Shown here: one piece after another, positions 12,206 to 23,600 of the stretch
Layout: each line of letters begins with the position of its first letter
How positions within the stretch are numbered: the stretch's first letter is position 1
NCBI RefSeq assembly: GCF_954871325.1
Contig: NC_088776.1
Span: forward strand, 11,408,052 to 11,472,051
DNA from: Gordionus sp. m RMFG-2023
Lineage: Eukaryota > Nematomorpha > Gordioida > Chordodea > Parachordodidae
Direction of reading: 5' to 3'
Length of the DNA: 64,000 nt
The notes under the pieces: model-generated
Database searches by the model: none
What the model was told of the DNA's origin: nothing
What the model saw: the letters and a program-made list of their open reading frames with translations, nothing else
Position numbers and translations under genes: made by a program

Positions 12206-13634
12206 TTTAAAAAAATTATTAACAATTTCTAAATCCTAATTTTTAAGCCATAACCAAATCGTTATAAGGAAATTCTTAAAAGAGAACTGAAACATTATAA
12301 ATACTTTCAAACCGGTATAAACTGGTTCAAAATATTATATAAAATTATATTTATTATTTTAAATGAATTAACATAATTTTTTTAAAAAAAATATCATTAT
12401 TATTAAGGGTCAGTTAAAAAATATATGTTATGATTATTTTAAAAAACCTAAAACAAAACACTGGGATGAACCAAATAAAACCGATATGATTTTATAAAAC
12501 AAACTAATAAAAACTTGTGCAAAAATAATCGAAATGGAATTAAACTATTTTAAAATTTTAAACCAAGAGCCGTAATTGAACAAAAATATTATACTTAGCA
12601 GTTCGACACTCTATATTAAACATCTATGTCTATAGGCATGTTTGAATTTAATATGAAAGTAAATGAGGGGTAACATGAAGTTATATTGCAGGATCTATAA
12701 TATTTAGTTAACAAATTTGAAATAAAAAAATAATTCATCTATTTTAAAATTGCCAATATATCTATTTCATGCATTATATTTATTTCCTTCATTTTTAATA
12801 GTTCAAATAAAAATTTTCATAAAAAGTTCTTGTTAAGGGGTATTATTAATATGATTTGTTTCGAATGTATGTACTAGAGGTGTTAGGATACTTTTCAAAT
12901 TACTCGAGATATAGATTAGGCCTAAAATGGTATCTAAATACATATGCGTCTTAGAAATATATCTAGACAGTGTTATAATATTTTGAAGATATAGTTATTT
13001 TAAATTAATCACGTGCACATTGTCAGAATAAAAAAAAATATTGGTACAAAACTCAAATTGGAAGTGAGCCAAACCTTTTTTAATTCAGTTTAATATTTGA
13101 ATAATATTTAATATATTAAATTTAGCTCTTAATAATAAAACACTCAATTTTCGTCAGTGAAGCATTCCTGATATTATTTAAACAGATTTTTGTCACACTA
13201 ATTTTAGTATTTTCATTAGTGTACTTATGGTAATAATACTTTATGAAAGGAAAATCTTTAAATAGGGTAAAATCCTAATACTCATTTTTTTTTTAATTTT
13301 ATAAAGTTTGATGGTGTCAAAAGTTGTGTCATTATTTATATACAGGAAGTTAAAGAAAATCAAATAAATTACAGATTTTCTTGTAATCCGTTATAAAGTA
13401 ATTTTCGCATTGTTTGTTTTAATTACCTCTGTACTTCAAAAATATGAGAAAAATTTTAATCGCTACTCGATCACATAGTTAACCTAAAATTTAACCAAAT
13501 TGGCTAGTTACAAACAATCCTCCTAACAAAATCAAAGCTTACGATCATCATCATAGTTTCTTATATTTCCTCTTTACTAACAAATACATATCTTCTTAAA
13601 TTAACTAAACCTTTTGATGACGCCATGCTAAATT
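12206..13634. other. AT-rich non-coding stretch
   Basis: No coding ORF, tandem array or element ends recognised in 1.4 kb on either strand. Confidence 0.5.
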
Positions 13635-13973
13635 ATGCTTGGTCTGATAACACATACAACGGCACAATTTATCCACACATATAAAAAGATTAGGATGCTG
13701 CTGTCATGTTATGTTCCGGCGATTATCTATTTTCGAGCAATAAAATCTAAGAGTGTATTAACCTTCAGCTTATCCAACCTTGCACAATGGATATACCCTT
13801 TGACAAATAAGAAAATCAGATATGCCAGGCTAAGACTTGATGTGAATTATTCTAGAGCCAGACATCCTCTTCGTTGCCTCGTTAATAGATATAAATATAT
13901 AGGTCAAGAAAAAATTAATAAAATCAATCCAAAATTCATTATTGTTCCTTCCCACCTAGAACCTCAAAGTTAA
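13635..13973 (+). CDS. Uncertain ORF, 112 residues
   Basis: The ORF starts at an ATG and ends with TAA, and is somewhat richer in G+C and in R, L, H and P than its surroundings (HPLRCLVNRYKYIGQE near the end), which is why it is listed. I recognise no domain or family. No splice sites or neighbours support it. It may be a chance ORF or an element remnant. Confidence 0.25.
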   Translation: MLGLITHTTAQFIHTYKKIRMLLSCYVPAIIYFRAIKSKSVLTFSLSNLAQWIYPLTNKKIRYARLRLDVNYSRARHPLRCLVNRYKYIGQEKINKINPKFIIVPSHLEPQS

Positions 13974-14665
13974 AAATAATTTGCGGGATCGACACATTTT
14001 AACTCCCTAGGATGTGGAGAAACAGTATTGAGACTTTATGCACAGACATTGGCTCCTCCAATAATAATTATGATCCATTAGTAATCGCTGAAAAAAGAAA
14101 ATCTCATTTTACACCTAGCCGAAAACAGTATATATAATACCCATCATGGTTTTTAATAAACTGCTGAATCATAAGAGGCGAAATACCTAGTCAAGCCTAT
14201 CAGTTAAATAAGCCCTAAAACAACCTAAATGGCCTTTTTGATCAAACAAAAAATTACATTGAAATCTTATGTTACAATTTTAAATTATTTAAACATACTT
14301 GGCATTGAATTATAGATTAAATTATTAAAAATATGTTGCAACACTAATATATTAAGTGGCGACGAACTCGGAGGTCTAAGTTTAATGCCCAATTTTATCA
14401 TAGTTTTATTAGAAAATAATCATTTGTCTAATCTACTTAATTTTGCCCAAAACACAAACATGGGATAGGTTTATATTAAAATCAAATAAAAAAAATTTTG
14501 ATTTAAAAAATTAAGATTTATAAAAGAATTTAATAACGAAATATTTTTCGAATAATTCAAGAAAAAATGATTTTAAATATTAACTGCGCTTATAGTTTTT
14601 GATTTTCCCAGCCCTACTATAAGGAATAAAACAATTCAATATTTTTCCATATTAGAATATGAAGA
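13974..14665. other. INTS13 3' flank, non-coding
   Basis: AT-rich sequence downstream of the INTS13 stop. No AATAAA lies immediately after the stop, and no other gene or repeat is clear. Confidence 0.45.
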
Positions 14666-17600
14666 TTACTTAAATCTGTCCTTCATAAAAACGTAAAGTT
14701 CCACTTTGTTATCTTTAGCCCTGTTGCGTTCTTCCAGTTGAGGTCTTATTCTAGTGGTTTTTTTCAAATTGGTTTCTAATATATCTTTCCACAATAATCC
14801 CAAGGGTATAGGTTTATCTGTAAAAAAATGAAAACATAATTCTAAATAAAAATGAAGTTAAAAATAAAATTCGCTAATCGCTAGCAAAAAAATATGTGTA
14901 TGAGCCTAAATACATTAAAGTAGGCGCGTAGCCAGGAATTTTATACTGCCAACCATATATTTGAAAAAAATATGACAATTTCGAATACAAATAATAAAAT
15001 ATTGGAAAATATAAACTTTTTAATGATGAAAAGGTCCTCTCATCTGTGCTTGTACTAATTGGTATTATTACCAAAATATAGAGTAATTTTAATTAATTTT
15101 AAAGTATGCAATTCCACTCTATTTCTTGGAAGTTTATCAATAAAAATAAATCTTCCATACCGTTTAAATTCTAAAATTAATTGGCCTTCTTCAGATACAT
15201 TTAAATTCTGAAATTAATTGGCCTTCAGATATATTTATATCCTATAATAAAATTTAGCTAAATATTTAATTTTTCAATATCAAGATTTGATAAATTTCAG
15301 AGCAGTGTGAGTTATAAGATATAGTGTTTGTAAATTGGATAAAGCCATTTGATAAATCATTAATCGTTCCTTGATTCAAAATTAAACTCAAAAGTGGAAT
15401 AAAAACGGTAATTTTATAGTAATCCTCAATTAAGTCCACGTTAATATTGCAACGATTTGTTTCAGTGAAAGTCGAAGCTAGTGTTGTTAAACGGCTCGTT
15501 TTGAGCCGATTTAATGGCTAACTCAATATTTTAGCCAGAAAAATATTGTCTGAGCCTCGAGATTTCGATAAATATGTCTAGACCTTTGTTCCTTCTATGA
15601 ACAAAATCTTCAGACTTGAGTAATATTTTTCTGGATAAAATATTGAGTTAGCCGTTTTTAAAAATCGGCTCAAAACGAGCCATTTAACAACACTAGTCGA
15701 GGTTTGTAAATCTAAAAATCATATAATTTCACTTTCGCTTTCATCTCAGAACAATCACATAAATCTCGAGAAATTCCTGGTCGATATTATCTCTTAGTTT
15801 TCTAAGTTGTAATATAATATTCGCGATTCTCATAACTTCAGCCAAATCCATTTTTTGAAAAATATAACATAAAATTATTGTGTAATAAATAATTTATTAA
15901 TACATTCCAATGAAAAAAATCGGCAATCATATTAAATCTAATAATGTATCAGCTTCAGATAAAATATCTGCTTCAGGTGATTCTGTTATTTCTCCAAGGG
16001 AATAAAAAATAGGCTCTTCTAGATCCAAAAAATGAGCTGTTTGTAATTCTTTATTCGTGTAGTACAAGAAGTCTCAGAAATAATTATATTCAGAAAATTC
16101 TGTCTATTTGGATATCTGAACATTTCATACACTATAAATTTTCTAATCATAGTTATTAATAGAGATAAATTAAATGGAATTTTTTTTGGTTGATAAAATT
16201 TTCTTATATCAGTGTTTAAGGTTTAAAAAATGTAAGAAAATAAACTTTAAATTTTCGTGATAAAATACTAATATACAAGAAATAAATATTTAAATTAATT
16301 TTAACTTTTCTGCTAATATTTAGAATAGAATATAATATATTTAAATAGAATACTTTGCAATTCACAATTCATTTTATCAAAATTTCTTGCTACGGGGTGG
16401 GAGAATTCTTCCCCTCTCCCACCCCCAGCTAAATACGAGCCACAATTTTATATTTTTCAAAAATTTTGCTATGGAGTTATGAATATGATCAGATAAAAAA
16501 AAAGTACAATAACTCAATATGGTCATCATTAGACATTAATGAAAATATATTATAATTTTTATCATACCTAATTTATATGTCCGTTTGCTTGCAATATAAG
16601 AATTTTCTTGAACATCCATCCTAAATAAGTTAATAATATAATAAGATGTTGACAAAAGAAAATATTTAATATTCGTAAATATCTTTTTCATAATACCGGT
16701 GTCACTTTCTGTTATTTCAATTAAACAATATGTAAAAGCAAACGTACCTCGTCATTAAGTTTGGCCGAAAAAATTAGACCAGATAAAAACCATTCCTTTT
16801 ATTTACGAACATGATTTGGATCAAATTTTTATCATTATAGCAGGGTTCGGCCTAGCCTTCCTGTTTCGGTGGTCCGGATAGTGACATTCATTCATTAGAT
16901 CAGGTGATAAAACTATTTATAAAAATATTTAAACGCAAAGTACATAGAAAACCATTACATAAATTTTGTATATAAAAGTGTGAAAAACTTTTCAAACTCT
17001 TCCTTGATAACCGGTCCGTCACCAGGCACCGTATCTACTACATTATTTTTTATGTTGATATTAAGACCGCTAATTAACGAATTCAAATGCCGTTTCAGAA
17101 ATTGGATTTCTTGGTCCGAGTTAACGGCGCCATTCATTTCAACAGAGCTGGGTGGTGAAGTGTGACAAAATGTATTAATGAGTGTGGCAATTTCATTCCA
17201 AACATATTTATAGATTTCTTTTTTGTTTTGGTGCTTGGAGGAAATGGTAGGGGTAGAGCTCGAAGCGGATGATGAAGTGTTAGAGGAAAGTGAAGAGTAA
17301 ATGCTAGTCATGAGAGCCGGCGGTAACGACAAATTCAGGTTTTGACGTTCGGAATCCTTGAAAGAGTTTAGGATTTGAACGCATTCAAGTTTGAGCTTTT
17401 CTCTTTCTTTCTAATTCGGTGGAGATATGGATAATGGGGGGTGGGGTATTTAATCGTATATTTGTGTTTAAGTTATAAAGCAGAAGTAAAAGAAAATTGA
17501 TCTAAGATTTATCTCGATTAATAAATGAATAAATATTATTAATTAGAATATAATGAATTTCCCTGACAGATAAAACAATATTACCCAATGTTTAAATAGA

Positions 17601-20600
17601 AATAAATGGTAAATACATATTGATATAAAGGGTTTTGCATTCAAAAAAAAGAGGGCTGATAGAAAACGAAAAAAAGATCCGATCGAAAAAAGATTAATAT
17701 TTTAATAAATTGATATAAGTTCATAAAAATAATACAGAGAGTTTTTAAATACCTATTTTACCTTAAAATATGGAAATCATTTAATTGATTCAATTAGTAA
17801 ATCAGACATCATAATTTTTAGTGGGCAAACGCTTCAAATATTATTTTTTGGAAAAGATATTTAGTAATGCTTAAAATAACTATTCTTGCAAAAATAAGTA
17901 ACTGTAAAAGTAACTAGTTACTTTTTATGCGATAAATATTTATCTATTATTTCTCTATTTATGATGATTCCCCAAATTTTAAAATTACTGGTTTATTAAA
18001 TATAGTCTCACTTAAATCAAACCACTCCTAAAATACGTTTGTTTAATCTAGAGAAGTTTTTTTTGAAGAAAACTAGCATAAGTTTATTGTTAAAGTTAAA
18101 TGAATAATTATTAAGCAGAATTTTCCAAGGAAAATAAATACTATATTATATTTTTTTTTGGTACAAATTATAATTTTATTTTCGGACCTTTTTTTGAATG
18201 GGAAAGGAAGTCAGGATTGCTTTAAAAGCATAAGTCTTAAATTTTAATTATAATTTATTTTCCTTCTAAAGAAGGAATGAAAAATATAAAAAAAACTCTT
18301 ACCATACGATTTTAAAATATTTTGTAAAGCAATATTAATATTTTAAAAAAATGAAAATATTATCTACTTGCTCCTTTAATTTGAAGCCGACACTTATATT
18401 TTCGATCAGTGGTATCAGCTATATTAAATAAAATTTAAATTTATTTACATAAAAAAAATTTATCTTGTAACTATAAATTTAAAATGTTTTTCTCTTCCTT
18501 TCTTTCTTTCGAATGTATATATAACAATATTTTTTAAAAAAAATAAATTTACCAATGGTATGTTTAATAAGACACAATCGCTATACACCAAGGGCCAATA
18601 TTTAGTCAATCGAGACAAATGAATTTCGGGTAAAGAACAAATCAAGTTGTTCTGATCCTTTAAACCCTTTTGGGTAGAGTATTTAACATTTTCTCTGCGC
18701 GTTAATCGACTGATTTTGATGAGTTTTGAAAAATCCTAATATATAAACATGTGCATGATTTAAAAAAATGATTGTTCAGAAAATTCATAATTATAGTATA
18801 ATGCTAATGTATATTATCATTTTTAAAGCTAAAAAAAATTTGTTTATCCCCTCCCTCCCCACCCCTTCCTCTCTTTCCAGCAACAACTATCAATCACTCT
18901 GAAAAACGTTGCAGAATTTTTTTTATACAAAAACTGACAACAATCTAAAAAAATGTATTTTAAGTTTATATTTATAACCCTATTATATTTTTGTAGTGTT
19001 TTTTTAGACTGTAAAAAAAATTAACATTCCTAAACATTTATTTTATTAATGTTTGATATCGGAAAAATATCATATTTACAATATATCTACAATTGCAAAA
19101 TGACCTTGTTTAACTATATATTAGGCCTATTCAAAAAAAAATCCGAATAATCGTTTAAACTAATAGAATAATTTACTATTCGTATTCTTACGAATAATAA
19201 ATTTTAAAATTTGTATTCAATTGTTTTTTTTAAATATTATAAAATAATTAATACGAAATATTGACAGAATTTTATATTCTTATTGCATATCAGAAAAAAA
19301 TCATTATAATAATTAGAACATGAGATCAGGTTATTAATGAAATTAAAAGAAATATTCATTTAATTTACAATGCCAGACCATGTTTCAAAGCAAAGATATT
19401 TCCTTAATGTATTTTCTTTATAAGACAATAAGATTATGATAGCGAATTACCAACTAAGAAAAGCCTTTCACAAGCAGTTCATGTTAATCCAGTTAATCCC
19501 ATCACCTATTAGATTGATAGGTTATCAATAGAAATGACAAATGATTAAATTTTATTAACATATTATTAATAATTCGAATATTCGATCATATTATTCCAAT
19601 AAAATAAAATGGATTGGCAGAACAATTTATCGAATAAATGAATTATTAGTTTTGAATAGGCCTATTACATATTGTAACTTGATAGGGGCAACCTAGTGAA
19701 TATATCTTTTAAAAAAATTATTTCCCTATATAATTAATCGAGGTGGAGATAGAACACTATATTAACAAGATACGAAAGGTAATTTTTTATAATTATAGCA
19801 AAATAGCTATTTATCTTTATTTTTAAATATTATTACGGGAATCCTATAATCAGTGACTTTCCCTCCAGGTCCCTCGGTTATGGAATGCAAATCCTCGAAA
19901 TACATTTTCTTGTATTCGTTCTTGGCTTTGCACGAACCTCCAAGACACATTATGTATATGGCGCCGTTGACTTGACTGAGCATGTGGGAAAGTATCTTTT
20001 CGTAACCATTAGCTACGTCCAGTTTGGCGGTGTTATTATCCGTTACGTTCGAAAGTATACTGGATATGAGTTTAAGGTTCTGATGTTGTTCGAGCAAAAC
20101 GATTCGATTGGAGAGAACAAAATTCGTTAAGCAGGATGAAGGTCTGCTGTGGGGATCTACGGGTGATATTTTGTAAGCGCCGTGAGAATTTTGCTGGTAA
20201 TAATCTAATTATACATAACATATTTAATAAACCTTCGGGGTCTAACATAATTTAATCATAATTGTAATTATTGTTTAATTTTTTTTTGTAAAATATTATT
20301 TAAAGAGAATAATTTATGAAAAAAAATCTATTGAAACTCTAAAATAAAATTTAAAAAAACTTTATACTCCATTCAGGGACAAGAAACGAAATTTAGAGAA
20401 ATCTATGGAACGAAGAATCTTTCCAGAACATTACGATAAAATAATATGGAAACATTAATATTAGGGGTGCACGGATACCACTTTTTGGAGGCCGCTCTAT
20501 TCTAATAATTTTCATTTTTAAGATACAATAAATTTAACAATATAAATAATAAACAATCAAGCATTATAAGCAGTTTTTCATTGAAATATAAATTGGTTGT

Positions 20601-23600
20601 ATTCAATTTTGTGAACAAGATGGTAGGAGGTTGGTGCATGCTTGTGAAGTTGTTTTTCAAAGTAAAATATTATTTTTTGCTTGAACATTTATCATTCATA
20701 CAGAGATTATATAATGATCCTTTAGTTTACTGCTACTTGAAGAAAAAAATGTACTTTGAGCAAAATTTACATCATAAATTGCAATATTTATTTTTCTCCA
20801 GGAATAAAAAGTTGTCGTGTACATGAGAAATAAAAAAAATATGAAATTAAATATTATATTAACTGATAAATTTGTTATTTAAAAATTTTTTTATTAGTTA
20901 TAAAAATAATTGCTAATTTTTAAAGATAATTTCCATATTGAACATTCTCACCCAACCTTTGCCTAAATATTTTAAAATATTTTTGCATATTTTAAAAAAT
21001 AAAATTTAAGGTATTCTTATTAACTAGATTTCAAAAATAATTTCTTTGTACCGTTGATGTTTGGTGGTATTGCTTTTTGTATTTTATTCATCTTATTTTA
21101 TTTTTTTATTTTTTGAATTTATTATTTTTGTTTTTTTCGTGTTTTATATTGGAAAAAAAACAGTTTTTTTTAATTTTGTTTTTTTCGTTTTCTATCCCTA
21201 ATAAATATACAATCAATCATATTTTGACTCTAAAGATGTTATAAATAAAACTAGCACATTTTTATAATTAAAATATATTAAATATAATTTTGTATTAAAA
21301 AAACTCTTTTTAAACCAGTGTTATTATTGATACTATTCTTGGGTGGTGTACACCATTGCAAAAGGACCGTCCTATACCCAATCTCTTCATAATAACCCTT
21401 CTTTTCATTCGAATTGCTATCGTTATTCATAAGAATATTAGCATCCGCCACTGTCATACTGACTGATGGCCTCGTTTTTAGAGAGTCAGGTTGGAAATTC
21501 AAGATACCAGCTGTTTGTAATCGCGATTTATCTCGGTAAGAAACACAATTCGAAGCCATGTAAGCTCTAGAGCTGTGCAATATCTCAACGTCGTAATTGC
21601 AACTGGTGCCAGAAAAATTTTGTTCTTCCTTCATAGGTATACCCGTTATGGTGGTCGAACATAGATTGTAGTGTTTCTAGGAGTCATATATGCAGAATAA
21701 TAAAGAAACATATTTTGACTTATAAAATTTAACTGATCATAAATATTGAAGCTGGCCAGCTCGTTTACGTTTTAATTAGGTATGGAGTGAACCGACCCAA
21801 TAAACCGGAACGTACCGATATAATTTCCGGAACTTTAATACCAAATCCTTGAAAGTGGGAAAACAAACCTTTATGTTATTGAAGAGGGTTGGACACCGTT
21901 TGTTGTAATACTAATTTAATTTAAGATCATTCATTGAGACACATTATTTTTCTACCTTAAACTATCAAACTATGAACCAGATCTAGTTGGAAGATCCATT
22001 AACTTTTTTCTTTCAAAATTTTAAGAAACAGTTAAATTTGAATCCCGGAAAAAAACCCCTGGAAAAAAAACCCCGGAAAATAAACCCCCGGAAAATAAAC
22101 CCCCGGAAAATAAACCCCCAGAATAAAAATATTGTTTATTGCTACTCTAATCACCATTAATTCAAAATACCAAATGCAAAAAAATTGAGTATTTTCCATT
22201 TGCATTTTAATGGTTTCAACTGAATTAAATTGTATATTGGGTGAATGTATATTTGTTTCTATTATAATTAATCACGAATTTATTTCATTATTCATCTTTT
22301 AAATATGCATGAATTAAGTTTCAATTTCTTTATATACTGGCTGCTAACAACCAATCAGGTTATATATAGATGTATTTCTAAAAATTGATTATCTGCTTAA
22401 ATAAATTTGTATTTTAAAAAAAATACATTACGTTTTAAGTATCAATAGTAAATATAAATAACCCATCATATTGGGGGTAAATTTGGATGGTGCATCATAT
22501 TCATAGGAGACACACCAACTCCAGCAAGATCCATGACAGTAAGAGGAGGTGGGGGTGGAGGAAGCATGAATGGTCTATAAGCAAAAATTTGATGAGGTCA
22601 TAATATTTTTAACAAATTATTAACTTGCAATTGTATATATACCAATTCAATATAAATTATTGCTAGAATATACTTAAATATGAGAGTGTATAAAAATAAT
22701 CTCAAGGGGTTTTTTTCCTGGGGGTTTTTTTCCGGGGGTTTTATTTCCTGGGAGTTTTTTTTTCCGGGGGTTTTATTTCCTGGGGGTTTTTTTCCGGGGG
22801 TTTTATTTCCTGGGGGTTTTTTTCCGGGGTTTTTTTTTCCAGGGGTTTTTTTTCCTATTACCGTTAAATTTCTATCTGTATAAAAAAGGCACACCTCAAA
22901 CTTAGCCATCACTTTTTAGAAATAAAATTGAAACAAATTTGTTAAATACGGTTTTCCTTATTTATTTTAAACTAATTTTTTTTATGTTTAGGGTAAATTC
23001 ATCAAAATTAAAACATGGTTTTTATTTTAGATTCCTTAGTATGGTATTCATTAATTATAAACAGATAAGAGGGTCGGTTTTATCCCCAATTATATAAGAC
23101 AATACAACAACTCCTCATTTCCATAACGTTCTTTTTTCAATTTGAGTCAATTTTATTTTAATTTATAATTAAGCCTTTTATTTTCCCTATAAAAGGGACT
23201 AAAAATTATGTTTATGAGATTATATTTTTAGTTTGTAAAATTTTTATATTTGTAGTTAATTAATTTTTATTTGATAAAATTGAATAAAAAAATTTTATAT
23301 ATCAGTGTGTGTTTTTGTATTGAAATTAATTGTGTTTTAAAACAAATTTTTAATGACTCCACTTAATAATAAACTGACCTGGATGGAACGTCTTCTATAC
23401 GCTATACTATTCATAAATGAAGCTTGGCAACTTCAAAATTTAAGAGTAAATGATAAGATAATCATTTCCCTAAAGGAAAATTGTTAATTAAACTTGTATT
23501 ACGATTTTTGGTTCCTCAAGTAATAATATATATGTATGCTCATTTAATTTATTTTTTATTTCAAAAATAATAGGTGTTGGCTTCTCTTCTAGTCATAATC

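Noticed and set aside
19885-20130. Plus-strand 81-residue ORF
   Set aside because: Shadow of INTS13 exon 7 on the opposite strand.
21735-21775. Frame reading [10 protein letters not shown] just upstream of INTS13 exon 6
   Set aside because: First considered as an INTS13 exon because it resembles LATKLNILVQ, but it has no donor in the right phase, and exon 5 at 24210-24303 supplies this block with a perfect phase match.
22598-22912. [17 protein letters not shown] minus-strand ORF and the FFPGG-type plus-strand ORF opposite it
   Set aside because: Both arise from the CCCCGGAAAAA array at the end of a non-autonomous element; low complexity on both strands.
23353-23487. 44-residue plus-strand ORF ([20 protein letters not shown])
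   Set aside because: Coding-looking but isolated, antisense within INTS13 intron 5, with no splice sites or homology; too weak to list as a gene.
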